A stretch of 64,000 nucleotides of DNA from Impatiens glandulifera (GCF_907164915.1 NC_061869.1:14919125-14983124), one strand, 5' to 3'. Positions 10,620 to 22,412 are shown, numbered from the stretch's first letter. Translations and numbers: made by a program. The notes: generated by a model from the letters alone, not told the origin.

Positions 10620-11756
10620 AACCGTGCGTTCTTCACGCCTAGGACCGACAAAAGTTAGTCCAAGGCTGACTCAAGACCAAGGGACATCAACACTAGGACG
10701 AGGAAGATCAGTCCAAGGCTAACTTAGGACCAATAATTCTCGCACTCGATTGAGAAATACTGAATCTCAACCGAGGACTTCAGCACCCCGACTGAGGATT
10801 TCAGCACTTTGGTCGAGGGACATATGCATCCAACCTAGGATGTTAGCACTTCAACCAAGGGGACTAACACCATAGTCAAGAATTTTCGAACCCTGATCGA
10901 GGGTGTTCCGACCCAGGACCAAGGGTTTTAGTCCCGCCGATAAAAATTATACCTAGGACCAAGGACATCGGTCCGTTTGGTTTCATTTTTAAAATCATAA
11001 AATTATTTTAGTATTTTTGGGATCTTAAACCATTTTCTAAAAATCTCAAAAAATAGAAAATGATTTCAAAATATTTTAAGAATATTTAAAAAAAAACTAT
11101 TTTGATAAGGGATCGTTTGAGATTTATTTTTAAACCATAATGCCTTTAAAGCTAATGTTCTTTAGGTACATTCTTTCCTAGTCAACGTCATCAGCTACAG
11201 ATATCAACATTTAAATATTGTTCTTACAATTTTGAATACACAAAAACTTGTGTATGTCTAAGATCGAAAAAATAATTGGTTAAAATAAAATGTTATACAA
11301 CCAATTTTCAAAAGCCAATATTTTATAAAGTAGAGAATATTTTTTAACGGGTACGGAGGACATAACGCGGAAGTCCTTTCCCGAGTATCACCAAGTTACG
11401 AACCAAAAATAAACTATAGTTAAAAATACATTTGTACACGTAAGCCGTTTTTATTGATTTTAAACTAAAACTCAATTGACTACCCTTTATCAATAAATAG
11501 TCTTTTAAATGAATTATTTTTAATTAATTTTAAAAAAAATTTCTTTAATCAAATTTTTATTTGATTATTTCAAATCTAAAAGATTAATTGAAATTTGATT
11601 AGAATTAATTATTTTTATAATTAACTTTTACATGTTAAGACTAATTTCATAAAATTTTAAAATAATATTTTATTTAAAAAGATTTCTAACATGCAAACCG
11701 ATGTTAAATTTTTTGAATCTCGAACTTTTTTGTGACAATAGTTTTCTGGGATTACA
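10620..11756 (-). mobile_element. LTR relic, inverted relative of 39704-40446
   Basis: On the minus strand the segment starts TGTAATCCCAGAAAAC at 11756. It then follows the same order of words as the plus-strand segment at 39704 (TGTAACCCCCGGAAAAC, then AATCTTTTTAAATAAAA, AATAATCAAATAAAAATTTG, TGATGAC, and GAACCAAACRGG near the end). It continues leftward into a region of repeated ACCAAGGACATCG, GAGGACTTCAGCACC and GGTCGAGGG words. A TGTAAC start fits a plant LTR, possibly Gypsy, but no internal domain, PBS or partner LTR is visible. Confidence 0.55.
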
Positions 11757-11859
11757 GAAACGATGGATGAAGCAAATGTTTTGGTTCCTCAAACTTTTAA
11801 ATAGAAAAGTTGTGAAGTAAATTAATTGAGAGAGTAAGTTTTTAGGTATGGAATGTATA

Positions 11860-12442
11860 TACCGATACTATACCGAAATCAATGTATATCGAAATCAAGG
11901 TACGATAAATGTATAAATTTTTCCTAGACTGAAGTTTTTAATAAGGTAGAAAGTATGTATAAAAAATGAACGTATATATCGTAACGAACTATCCTATATG
12001 TAATATGAAAAGTGAGTTTAAATAAACAAATTCTTTTCTACATTATAAAAATAATTAAAACATATAAAAAAAATATGTTTACCAAATGTATAGATCTACG
12101 AAATATTATTTACATATAAATTTTTAACAAATAAATTATTTTTTAACAACTACAATTGGGTAAGTATTAATTTACTTATATAGATTTTAAATCCATTCAA
12201 AATTTAATAATAAATTTAAACCTATTCAATTTTTTTCCTTTATTAATAGATATTACAGATATATTCAAATCCATTCAAATTAAATTTAATAATAAAGTTA
12301 AACATATCTCCAATTTTTTTTGGTTAGAATTCAAATGAATACCTATCATCTTATTTGATCAAATACCTATAAATATCAATAAGTATTACATGAAATTATA
12401 CAAAAGAAAAGAAGTTATTGTCTCACATATACATTAAGAAAG
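11860..12442 (+). promoter_or_regulatory. Promoter region of the first peptide-gene copy
   Basis: It is homologous to 18570-18998 upstream of the intact peptide gene, sharing AATATGAAAAGTGAGTTT, TCAAAATTTAATAATAAA and CCTATAAATA. The TATA box is CTATAAATA at about 12369, some 70 bp before the ATG. The conservation of both TATA position and leader supports a genuine shared promoter. Confidence 0.65.
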
Positions 12443-12767
12443 ATGAGTTATATTCTAAAAATGTTTTTATTGCTTATCATTGTTGTTGCTGCTACTCCAT
12501 GTTTGGTAAATATTTTATCCTTTATATATTTTTTTTCATATTTGGTGTCTTTTATCTCTTTTCTAAATATAAATTGTATTCATCAGAAATTTCAACGGTC
12601 GAGGGAGGACATTCAGTAGTGGGTGCAAGACTATAAATGATTGTAGGTCTTTAGTACCATGGTGTTCACCAGGTACACCCTATTGCAATCAAGGGTTGTG
12701 TTCGTGTAACTCTAGTGGAATTAAAACATCCGCAGATCCACCATCATCGTGAACAATTGATATTTAG
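12443..12767 (+). pseudogene. Late-nodulin/NCR-like cysteine-rich peptide gene, frameshifted copy
   Basis: This copy aligns along its length with the intact gene at 18999-19322. Exon 1 (12443-12505) encodes a hydrophobic signal peptide, and exon 2 starts at 12587 after CATCAG. Relative to the intact copy, exon 1 lacks one base in CCA(T)TGTTTG, and exon 2 lacks one T in GTGGGT(T)GCAAG, which destroys the first cysteine codon frame. Near the end TGG has become TGA at 12750-12752. In the original frame the remaining cysteines are still encoded: CRSLVPWC, CNQGLC and a final CxC. The gene is therefore a recent pseudogene, unless ribosomal or splice tricks are invoked, for which there is no sign. 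Confidence 0.75.
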
Positions 12768-12769
12768 GA

Positions 12770-13695
12770 AATGTTGAATTGAAATATTGTGTTTGTATCT
12801 TTGACAAACCAATTAATAATATCAAATAATATTGTTGAATTGATATTATTCCTCTTTTAAGCTATTTGAATCATGATATTTACAAAGTTTATCACTAATG
12901 TTAAATTTATGAATGTATTAAAAATATGTTAGTTTTTGAAAAAAAGTTCATTGGAAATCTTTTCTCTCTTGAAACCTAGATCATTTCGAAGTATTGACAA
13001 CCATCAATCCTAATGTGTTCAAATTCATTTTTTTGAACTTTCAATTTAGCTCATAAACTTTTATTATTTTTAGTCTAACCCATCAATCCTAATGGAATAA
13101 AAAGATCTATTCAATAAATTAAAGCTCAAATAACCTTTTTTTATTAAACTATTTAAAAAAAAAAAATCTAAATAACCCTGTATCAAAGAAACCCATAATA
13201 TATGTAGTATGATATATTTTAAACTTTTCATTTTGTTGGTGTCATTCTAGCATGTTTGCCTTACAAAAATAGCATGACAATATTGTCTTTCATTAACTCT
13301 TCCTATGGTATATTTGGAAATTAATTGTATATTTTAAGATATTAAGTCTTATTTAGATTGAGTAATTTAAATTATTTTAAAATAATTTTCTATCTTTTTT
13401 TTAATCATTTTGTTAATTAAATTGTTTAAATTATATTAAATATATATATATGAAAGATAAAATCAAATAACATAAACTTTATAAAATTCCAATGTTAATT
13501 TATCAACGTTAATTTAAAATGTTTTTAGTGATAAAATTTATTTTAATTAAAAAAATATATTTGAAAGGCAAGTTATTAGGGTTAACTTTCTTTCCATATC
13601 TATATTTGGAAATGATTATATATATATATATATATTTATGTGACTGTGAGTTTAAACAAATAAATATTATTTAATTATTTAATATTTATTTAATT

Positions 13696-13738
<43 letters not shown>

Positions 13739-14230
13739 CATTATTTAATCTAAATTAACATTTCAATAAAATATTTTAAAAAATAATTTAATGTAAAATA
13801 AAAAAAAAAAAAAATCGTTCAAACCCAATTCTAACTTCATACAAAAAAATATTTTAATGTAAATTAAAAAAAAAAACGCTCAAACCCAACTCCAGCTTTA
13901 TAATTGAGCGTTTTCAAATAGGACTAATGGTTGTTTTTGATATTTTTGATATTATTTGTAGATTAATATTTAGATTTATTTTATCTTATTGCTTGAATGC
14001 TTTGATCAAATATATTATTTGATAATTGGTTAATTAAAATTTCCTGATCTCCATGATTATCATTGTTATTCATGCTCTACTTTATTATGAATACCATTGT
14101 TGCTAATCTCACTTAAAGGACTAGACTTTAGATTGAGATAATTCCAATAATGTATTTAGGTTTTAAAGTATAGATAAAGAAGGACAAATATTAAGTCTAG
14201 TTTTCTTCTCACAAACTTGTGAAAACTTCT
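12770..14230. other. AT-rich intergenic with microsatellites
   Basis: The first part (12770-13060) is 3' flank of the peptide gene and is shared with 33484-33600 and 48113-48330. After about 13200 it is AT-rich, with (TA)n at 13614-13636 and 13697-13737. A doubled phrase, CGYTCAAACCCAA, occurs at 13815-13895. No gene is seen. Confidence 0.6.
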
Positions 14231-14234
14231 TCAC

Positions 14235-14830
14235 CATGAGGAACTAAATGACTTGAAGATAAAAAGACATCACTCATTTGGAGTATCAAGTTAGGCCTTA
14301 TCCATGAGGCCCAAGTAACTAGAAAATACAAGAGATTTGAAGATAATAATACATCACTCATTTGGAGTATCAAAGTTGTGCCTTACCATTTCTACTTGGG
14401 CCAACTTCACCTATCCTTCAAAATTCAATTTTAAGGTTGAAAAGTATAAGGTTACAGTTCAGGTTTGAGTTAGAATTAAAGGTTCTGGGTAGACACGTTG
14501 ACGTGTTGTGCGATACTAACCTCAAATTTGATATGTTTTTAGTAATTTGTGTCAAAAAATTTAACGAATTTGATATATTTATTTGTACGAACTTAACCCG
14601 ATTGATTTAACTCAACTCGAAACTAACTCGATTTAACCTGATATAATTAATATCACATGCATCTTGCTATTTCAGATTAAAATAAAATCAACACAAAATA
14701 ACAATAAAACTAAATCACATATCTATTTACACAAAATTCTGCACAAAGAAAATAAATGAATGAGTAAGAAAAAAATAAATATGAAACATTACCAAACAAA
14801 ATTATAAAGAAGTTGACGAGTCTATTTTAG
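14235..14830. repeat. Copy 2 of the locally duplicated flanking segment
   Basis: Homologous to 590-1130. Here the phrase ACATCACTCATTTGGAGTATC occurs twice (14267 and 14350), so the segment has an internal tandem duplication of about 83 bp that the first copy has only in part. Non-coding. Confidence 0.65.
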
Positions 14831-15170
14831 ATATTTCAAATAGACTCAATTTTGACTTGTTTAATGATATCGTTAAATGTGTGAAATTCAAAAATATATT
14901 ATTCATACCAAACCTGATTTCACATTTGTGGTTTATTTTTATAAATTTTAAAAATTTGTACAAAATTTGTCATTATCCAATTTCAATTATTATTGAGAGA
15001 GGAAACAGAGACAGTGAGACCCAAGTTACTTTCTTTTTCTAGAGGTGGAATAAATCTTAATTCCAAAGAATATTCCCACATAACCTTTTGAAAATTCTAA
15101 GAAGATAATAATACATTTCTTGTCTTCTTCCTCAACTATATATATTCTACATTAATGCAGATTTCGTAAA

Positions 15171-16849
15171 ATGGCTTCAACTGTAGGACTAGTCCCAATA
15201 ACAAGGGCATATCTAGCTTCTTACTACGAAAAGTATCCTCTATCTCCTCTTCCCCATGATGTCTTTCGTCTTACAGCTCAGATTCGCTCAATGTCCAACC
15301 ATTTCTCTAAGGACTACTTGCCCCTTACTCAAGGTCACTTTTCTTTTTCTTTTTTTCTTTTTTTCAAATGATCCGGAGCGAAAACTCGAAACCATGATCT
15401 GTTTTTTGGGTTGCAGAGGAAAGTATACTCTTACATGAAGCTGATAAACAACCTCCTGTTATAATTGATGAGAACTTTTGGAAGAACAGAGAGCAGATTG
15501 AGGAAATTATATTCTTGTTAGAACAAAGCCCACTTCTTGATGATGAATTTGGTATTGTTTTGGGGAGATGGAAAAGTAAGTTTGAGAAGACTCTTGAGAA
15601 ATTGAAGTCTTCTCAAATTAGGAGTTCAGAAATTGTTTTCAATTCAGGTTATTCATCAATCCAGTTTATTTGATTTAGAGGATTATTATTGAAAGAATAT
15701 GTAATTATTATTATTGTAAATTGCAGTTATGAAGTATATGCCTCAAGATATTCGTGGTGCTTTAATTAGAATACAAAGAGATAGGTCTGAGAGGAAGAAG
15801 GAAGCTGAAGTTAAAGCTTTAGTTCATTCTGGTGGAACTATACATCAACGTTATTCATTGCTATGGAAACAACAAATGGACAGGTTTATGTTTTTTTTAT
15901 CATTACTTTACCTACAATGACGATGATTGGAGTCACATATGACACAATTCAAAGTTGGAGCCTCGTAGAAATCGGGCATTTTATACATACATATTACTAT
16001 AGAACTGAGGTGAGTATATATATGCAGGAGGCAGCAGTTAGCTCAGCTTGGTTCAGCAACAGGTGCATATAAGATCATTGTGAAGTATCTAGTAGGAGTT
16101 CCTCAGGTATTTTAAACTTCATTTATTAAACAAATATTGAATAATATTATTTGTATCATTAATACAAACTTCTTGCTAAATGATGATCAACAGGTTTTGC
16201 TTGATTTTGTTAGACAGATCAATGATGTTGATGGGTATCTTCTTTCCTTTGGAATCTCTAACCTAATTAGACTAAAACACATTTCTTTATAAATCACGAT
16301 TTGTATTTGTGTGAGATAGTTCATGTAGTAAAAATCATATTGGGTAGTAATCTAAATGATAATACCTAATGTCGGTCTTGATCCTATCAATCAAAATGTT
16401 TTTTATTAGGCCTATGGTAGAGCTACAACGAAGATATGGACCGCCCCTATATAGTCTCACGACGATGGTGCTCAATATCCGACTTTTTCTTACGCTGTGG
16501 TGGCAACGATTTGGAGAAAAACAATTGTGAGATATTAATAGTAGTAAAAAAAATTTTGTTGGAAGATGAAAAAAAATATGTTTTTGTGTTGTTTTGAATG
16601 CATAATAAACTTGCAGAGAGAGCCATCAAATAACAGCTCTAGAAGAAGCAATTGATGTATATACCAATGAGTTTGAAAATTTAGTGACATTTTTTGGGTA
16701 AATTTCTTGTTTTTTTATCTTCATGTGTACTATTTACTTTAGGAATTTACTTTTGACCATTTTTTATTTTATTTTACTACCATTACAGAGAGGTATTTGC
16801 GGACTCTCCTTTCTTTATCACGGCAGAAGCTGCGGGTGCAAAATCTTGA
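15171..16849 (+). CDS. Conserved plant protein of unknown function, 8 exons, intact
   Basis: Eight exons join without a break: 15171-15333, 15417-15647, 15727-15883, 16028-16106, 16194-16234, 16410-16526, 16617-16697 and 16789-16849, giving 309 aa. Every intron is GT...AG and the phases fit. The start MASTVGLVPITRAYL is kept in the two decayed paralogues. Visible traits are a basic, charged stretch around residues 140-165 (RIQRDRSERKKEAEVKAL), a KYLVGVPQVLLDFVRQI segment at about 200-218, and a strongly hydrophobic, tryptophan-containing stretch at about 237-254 that could be an amphipathic or membrane helix. There is no signal peptide. I have the impression of a conserved land-plant family but cannot name it, and I assign no function. 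The 8-exon structure and two degenerating paralogues nearby indicate this is the working member at this locus. Confidence 0.85.
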
Positions 16850-18570
16850 AAATAGTTGTATTTATTAATTAATACTGTTTTTTATTTTTTTCAAAATTTC
16901 AGGTATTATTATATTCATTTTAACATTATATTTATGTTTAATATGTTGATTGATTGGATTGTTAAGATATTATTAGTTTATCTTTATAGGATTGGAATTG
17001 AATACAATTCAAATTGTGAAGAGTATGATATGGAGTTGTTTTGCAAAATTGTAGGCGGTTTGATATATCAAAATGCATAACTAAACAATATAATAAAAAA
17101 CTGTATATAAATTAGTTTAGTGTAGAATTTTATTTTTAAAAAAAGAATATTGTTTTAATGTTCTTATTAATATTTTACGTATCATAGTTGAATGGTGAAG
17201 AACTATTAAGGTTGAGGATCAGATATTCATGTATCAATTCTTAATATAATAAAAAACTGTATATAAATTAATTTTCTGTAGAGTTTTTTCTTAACAAAAG
17301 AAGATTTTTTAGTGTTCTTATTTATATTTGAATAGCCAAAGACTTGAACTATAAAGGTTGATATTCATGTATATATTAATTCTTAATTTCAACAAATTTT
17401 ACAAATAATATTTTCATTTTTAATTATGTTAGTTTGGTTTAACGGTTGAATGGTCAATAAACCGATGATGGGCAATGAATTTAAAAATTGTCAGTCAAAA
17501 ATTCAGTTCGATTGGTTTTCGGTTCAATTCAGACTATTTTTTTTTATTTTTATCAATAGTTACTAAACCGTTGATGATTAAGTGGTTTCAAAAGCTGTTC
17601 GTATTTTTGTTCGTCGATTGATTGTATTTTTTATTTTAACAGACCAAAGGTATATCCGAAGTTACTGCTTTAAGCAATTTGTTAGGTTTCTTACATAATT
17701 ATGTTGTGTATACTTTTATAGTCACTAAAATGATAAAAACTTTAACAGGCTGGATTAGTTGCACTGTGAAAGAAAATCGAATCAGTGTTTTAAAAAAAAA
17801 TATTGATAGAAAGTTCACGAAGATAAATATGGAAAAAAAATACAAACAGAATTATTTGGGATTTTTCTCGTTAACCATTTTACCTATTACACATATATTT
17901 GGGGCAATTTAAAATTCTTATAATCGAAATTGAATATGATTATGAAAAAAGAATTTAATTTATTTAAAAAATATATTATTTTAATATATATTTAAATGGA
18001 ATAATATTTTTAATTATAATATTTATAAATTTAATGTTCAAAAATTAATTACTCTAACTATTAGAATTTCAAAAATGCCCAATATACAACATAAAAAAAA
18101 AAAATAGAGAAGGGACACTTCTAGTCCTAAAAGACAAAATCTAAATATGTCCCTCAACTTTATACAATATTAAACTAATAACTTAAACTTTACATTTCAA
18201 CTTATAATTTCAATATTCCAAAACCCAAGCAGTTTTTTAAGTTTTGTTTGCAAAATTTTGATGAAAACTTGAGTTAAAAATGGTCTTAATTATCATATAA
18301 ACTCACTGTTTAGAAATTGAATTTGACATTAATTATTAGAAAAGTCATTAATTAAAGAGTCATCTAACAAACATGTGTATAAATTCAAATAAGAATATGA
18401 TTAGTTTTATTAATTGAAATATTAATTATAAAATAATTATAATAATTAGAAAATATAAAAATAAATTTCATAGTCTCTATTTTTTATAAATAAATAAAAA
18501 CTTTTTAAAAAGTTATATTTTATCATATATATTTACTGTTACAATTACTTAAAAAATTATTAAACTAAAA
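16850..18570. other. 3' flank of the 8-exon gene, shared with other block copies
   Basis: Sequence from about 16850 to 17920 is closely matched at 46200-47240, including TATAATAAAAAACTGTATATA and TTAACGGTTGAATGGTCAATAAA. Part of it (17430-17600) also appears at 33640-33770. A short internal duplication occurs at 17085-17140 and 17245-17300. No gene is supported; open frames such as that at 17679-17912 are AT-rich and unsupported. Confidence 0.6.
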
Positions 18571-18998
18571 AGTAAAAGACATGTAATATGAAAAGTGAGT
18601 TTGAAATAAATATATATATGAAAAGTGAGTTTGAAATAAATATATATATGAAAAGTGAGCTTTAAATAAATATATAATATATAATATTATATATGTGATA
18701 AAAAGTGAGTTTGAAATAAATAAAACATTATTTAAATGATAAAAATAATTATAACATATGAAAAAAATTACTTAGACCAAATGTGATCTGCAAAATATTT
18801 TTTACATATAAAGTATTAACAAATGAATTGTTTTTTATCCATTCAAAATTTAATAATAAAGTTAAACTTATGCAAATTTGTGTAGAATTCAAATGATTTA
18901 TAATCTATCATCTTAATTGATCATGCCTATAAATAGCAATAAGTATTACATGAAATTATACAAAAAGAAGTTAATTACATATACATTAATTGAGAAAG
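18570..18998 (+). promoter_or_regulatory. Promoter of the intact cysteine-rich peptide gene
   Basis: A clear TATA box, CCTATAAATAGC, lies at about 18925-18936, 65 bp before the ATG. Upstream, at 18585-18720, the unit ATGAAAAGTGAGTTTGAAAT is repeated four times with TA-rich spacers. The homologous promoter at 11860-12442 has only one such unit. The repeat expansion is therefore specific to the intact copy. Confidence 0.65.
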
Positions 18999-19322
18999 AT
19001 GAGTTCTATTCTAAAAATGTCTCTCTTGCTTCTCCTTGTTATTGCTGTAACTCCATTGTTTGGTAAATATTTTTTCCTTTTCTTATTTTTCTTCATATTT
19101 TGTATTTTTTCTAAATATAAATTGTGTTCATCAGAAATTTCAATGGTGGAAGGAGGACATCCAGCAGTGGGTTGTAAGACTGTAAAAGATTGTAGGCCTT
19201 TAGTACCATGGTGTTTACCATATAAACCCTATTGCGATCATGGGTCATGTACCTGCCACTCTAGTGGATTTAAAACATCGGCAGTCGCAGATCCACCAAC
19301 ATCGTGGACAATCGATTTTTAG
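18999..19322 (+). CDS. Secreted six-cysteine peptide, late-nodulin/NCR-like
   Basis: Two exons, 18999-19062 and 19135-19322, encode 83 aa. Exon 1 encodes a typical signal peptide (SLLLLLVIAVTPLF) and the 72-nt phase-1 intron separates it from the mature part. The mature peptide has six cysteines spaced C-x5-C-x6-C-x6-C-x4-C-x-C, with a KDC at cysteine 2 and an HGSCTC-type end. That spacing and the signal-exon/mature-exon layout are those of late-nodulin/NCR and other defensin-like secreted peptides. A C-terminal tail of about 25 residues follows the last cysteine, longer than usual for NCRs. The likely role is a secreted signalling or antimicrobial peptide, inferred from family shape only. 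Intron retention would stay open in frame (24 extra codons). The ATG at 18999 is preferred because it sits right before the hydrophobic core. Confidence 0.78.
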   Translation: MSSILKMSLLLLLVIAVTPLFGKYFFLFLFFFIFCIFSKYKLCSSEISMVEGGHPAVGCKTVKDCRPLVPWCLPYKPYCDHGSCTCHSSGFKTSAVADPPTSWTIDF

Positions 19323-19392
19323 AAATGTTGAATTAAAATATTATGTTTTTATATTTGACAATCCAATGAATAGTATGAAATAATATTGTTGG

Positions 19393-19404
19393 TTTGATGT
19401 TGAT
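19393..19404. other. Target-site duplication, left, of the LINE-like insertion
   Basis: TTTGATGTTGAT here recurs at 33470-33481. It is followed here by a T-run (the poly-A end of a minus-strand element). The host 3' flank of the peptide gene resumes after the right copy, where the sequence aligns again with 12855-12960 and 48185-48260. Confidence 0.75.
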
Positions 19405-19829
19405 ATTTTTTTAAAACGGTTAATATCATTTCATTAAAAGTCTCAAAAGTGGGAAGGTTAAGAATCAAAACTAGAGAAACTCTAGTTATGATTAGTAGAA
19501 TTTGCAAAAACAAACAACAAAGATTATAAATAAAAAGAATACAATCAAATACAGATTCTAATTACCCCAATTAGGGTGTTTATTTCCATATAAACTTGTT
19601 GCATCATAAGACCTTCTTACCATTCCCAATCCTCTTGCGATGCAATGAGATTAAATTGAAGAAGATGATGAGGCTTTCTTATTCCCATTATGTAATTTTT
19701 TTTCTTTGTACGAACTCGTGCTAATATGATAGAAATTTATTTTTTTCATGACTTCAAGGTTCTTATCTTTGTATCTTTTAGAGCTTTGGTATCTTCTACT
19801 TTAGCCATATATTCTCTGCTTCAACTTGA

Positions 19830-21130
19830 TTAGTCTGAGTATCCTCCTCTCTAGTTTCTCTACTACAATTTGTTGTTTGAGAATTAACTTTCTTCTTCTT
19901 CCTCAACCTATGTTTCATTACAATCTTTATCCTCTTCTTAATAAGAGTCCCCTTTACCCTCTTTCCTTTAATCACATTACTTTCTTCCTTTTCAGAGTCC
20001 TCATTGGCTTTAACTTTCTGCTCTCCTCCACATTTTTCTCTTTGATGTTAGACTCCTCTATTTTATTTTCTTGCTTTTTTTTCTCTATGGCCTTTCAGTA
20101 TTCTTTGCTATTCTTCCTTAGTTTGAGCACATTTCATTCTGGCATGTTGAAAGTATTGTAGAATGAAAACCTATGTGGCCTCCATTCATAAGTGATTCTC
20201 TTGACAATAGATTTTCCTTTTCTGTCATCCACTATCATTTTATCTAGCAATGTGTTTCGAGGATGCACCTCAATGTAAATTCTAGCAAAGGAAAGATGCT
20301 CTCCTCATTTAATAATTGGGTCCATATATAATGTTCTACCCAATAAACCTACAAAATGACTAAGAGCTTCCACATTATACATGTGTGCAAGAATATTACA
20401 AAGTTTGAACCATATCTGAGTTGTTTCCTTAGGTTTGCTTAATTGGTTCAAATCTCCATACCATCTTTTCAACTTCATTTAGTTGGATCCAATATATGTA
20501 TGCCTATTTTTCATAATTTCATCCAGATTTGATCCCTTCTTGAGTTTCAAAAAGTAGAGATCATGTACATTTGTTGAAATTTTCTCCGGTCCCTTTTCTT
20601 TCGTTTCATAAGTGTCTCTTTGGTGACTAAAAAGAAAACTATATTCTTTTCTATATAGTTTTCCACAATTGTATTTTTCCATTCCTTAACACAATTTTCT
20701 TCCACTACAATAGACAATTTAAATTCAAAATGAGAGTTTAGTACCTCCACTTTTATCTGCACATTGTCAAAGTAGATTTTTCCTTTGTTTTGTTGAAATT
20801 TTCTCCGGTCCCTTTTCCTCCGTTTCATAAGTGTCTCTTTGGTGACTAGAAAGAAAACTATATTCTTTCCTATATAGTTTTCCACCATTATATTTTTCCA
20901 TTCCTTAACACAATTTTATTCTACTACAACAGACAATTTAAATTCAAAAGGAGAGTTTAATACCTCCACTTTTATCTGTGCATTGTCAAAGTAGTTTTTT
21001 CCTTTGTATGTATGATCTTCAACATTTTCCCAATGTTGTTCTTCCAGACTTCATTGATTTTCCATGTAGAATTACTTCTGATAGTATATATTTTCGATTT
21101 AGGAGCCATCATTAACTCGCTTGCTGTTGC
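19830..21130 (-). pseudogene. LINE ORF1 relic with DUF4283-like domain
   Basis: On the minus strand, translation from about 21110 starts APKSKIYTIRSNSTWKIN and runs through a duplicated stretch. It then gives IWFKLCNILAHMYNVEAL (about 20420-20370) and ARIYIEVHPRNTLLDKMIV (about 20290-20230), followed by EWRPHR. This order (aromatic-rich start, WIKLxNLP-like strand, ARxxVEV strand, YxWxP) is that of the DUF4283 domain of plant LINE ORF1 and related nucleic-acid-binding proteins. A zinc knuckle would normally follow, but it has decayed. Several stop codons and frame changes show it is dead. Confidence 0.6.
20563..21005. repeat. Tandem duplication of about 210 bp inside the LINE ORF1
   Basis: The segment containing AAATTTTCTCCGGTCCCTTT, GTGTCTCTTTGGTGACTA and TTTTCCACMATT occurs twice in tandem (about 20573-20780 and 20785-20995). 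Both copies have about 95 percent or better identity by eye. One unit keeps an open frame on the minus strand, producing a repeated ETLMKRRKRDRRKFQQ peptide. Confidence 0.8.
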
Positions 21131-21210
21131 AACAGACCATTTTACTATCACTTCATATTTATCATTTCTTAAGTAAACTACAGTCCTAGAGATAGTAAAT
21201 GTTAAGATGG

Positions 21211-21541
21211 ACTGTTGTGTTTTTCATTTTTTATTGTAAAGAATAATCTCTCTTATCTTAGCATGTATCAAGAGTTTGGTGATTTAGTTTTTTAGTCCAA
21301 ATAAATTGATCCTTTCATTATATTGTATCACCCAAACTCATTTCTTCTCCTTGATCCTTGCATTATTTTCAAAAGGTTTTTGAGCAGCAATTGGTCTTTG
21401 CTGTTTTCCTGTACTATTTCATTAATTACTTCTTCAGTTATTCTATTAACTTCATTCTTTGTAGTTTCTTTGATTACTTTAAGAACAACGTCATACATTT
21501 CTTTCGCCTTGTTGTTTTTTCTTTACTTATATTTCAATAAG
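21211..21541. repeat. Left copy of a 333-bp duplicated target flanking the CACTA element
   Basis: The segment from ACTGTTGTGTTTTTC to TTTCAATAAG is duplicated at 32703-33035. In the right copy the sequence continues ...CCAATAAGACTTCAGAACAT without interruption, so it is an unoccupied version of the CACTA target. Confidence 0.9.
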
Positions 21542-22030
21542 CACTGGTAAAAAATCGACCTTTACTGACGGTTTTTACCGAAGATTTTATAAAACTCTCC
21601 TAAATACTCCCAAGAGGAACAAATATTTCGGTATTAAAAATAGATTCCGAGAGGGGTGTAAAACCTTCGGTTTTACTAATTAGTACCGAAAGTTCTTTTT
21701 AGAACTTTCGGTTTTTACCTTCCCAGAAAACCAAAAATAATTCTAAGTGTTGGATGTGAGTTAATTGCGAAGGTTTAAAAAAAAAACCTTCAGTTTTGCA
21801 GTTCCTGAGATTTTTAATTGCGAAGGTTATTCAAAGAACTTTTGGTTTTACCTTTTTTGAAATTCTTGTTTGTAAAGGTTTTCCAATAAACTTTCGGTTT
21901 TGACTCATCCCAAAACAATTAAAAATAATTCTAAGTTTGATAATGGTTATTTCCGAAGGGTTTTCAATAAACCTTCGGTTTTGACTAATATCAAAACCAA
22001 AAGTAATCTGAAAACCTTCGGTAACTACCT
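21542..22030. repeat. CACTA left subterminal repeats, CCTTCGG type
   Basis: Inverted and direct copies of AACCTTCGGTTTT and its complement lie every 30-60 bp up to the first TATA box. In En/Spm elements the equivalent motif is the binding site of the small regulatory protein TnpA. That role is inferred here from position. Confidence 0.75.
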
Positions 22031-22412
22031 CTATAAATATAAACCCTAACTCTTCTCTTTTTCATCCGACTCTCTCCTTTCTCTCTCTTCCGCGTCGCAA
22101 CCGCCTCCTCCACCGCCGCTTCTCTTCTTCGTCTTCTCGCGTTCAGGTTAGATTGATTTGTTTTTTTTGTTGTTTATTATTAGATTTAGATTTCTTATCA
22201 TGTAGTTTATATTATCTAGATTTAGGCTAGTTTAGATTATTTGTTCGGTAATTTGATTTAGATTTGTTATTGTTTAGATTAGATTTAGGTTAGTTTGTTA
22301 AATATATATGATTTTGTTAGATTTGTTATTGTGTTTGATTTAAGTTATATTAGATTTAGGTTACGGTTATTTTGTTTGATTAATATATATATATATATAT
22401 GAAATGCATTAG
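22031..22412 (+). promoter_or_regulatory. Promoter, leader exon and leader intron of the small CACTA gene
   Basis: A TATA box (CTATAAATATAAACCC) at 22031 is followed by a pyrimidine-rich leader with GCCTCCTCCACCGCCG, a donor at 22147 (TTCAG|GTTAGA), a T-rich intron, and the acceptor GCATTAG at 22412 directly before the ATG. The second gene at 30048 has the same acceptor/ATG context (GCATTAAGAATG), so the two 5' parts are related. Confidence 0.6.

Noticed and set aside
12443..12636. Functional peptide gene at the first copy
   Set aside because: Two single-base deletions relative to the intact copy and a TGG-to-TGA change make a normal product impossible.
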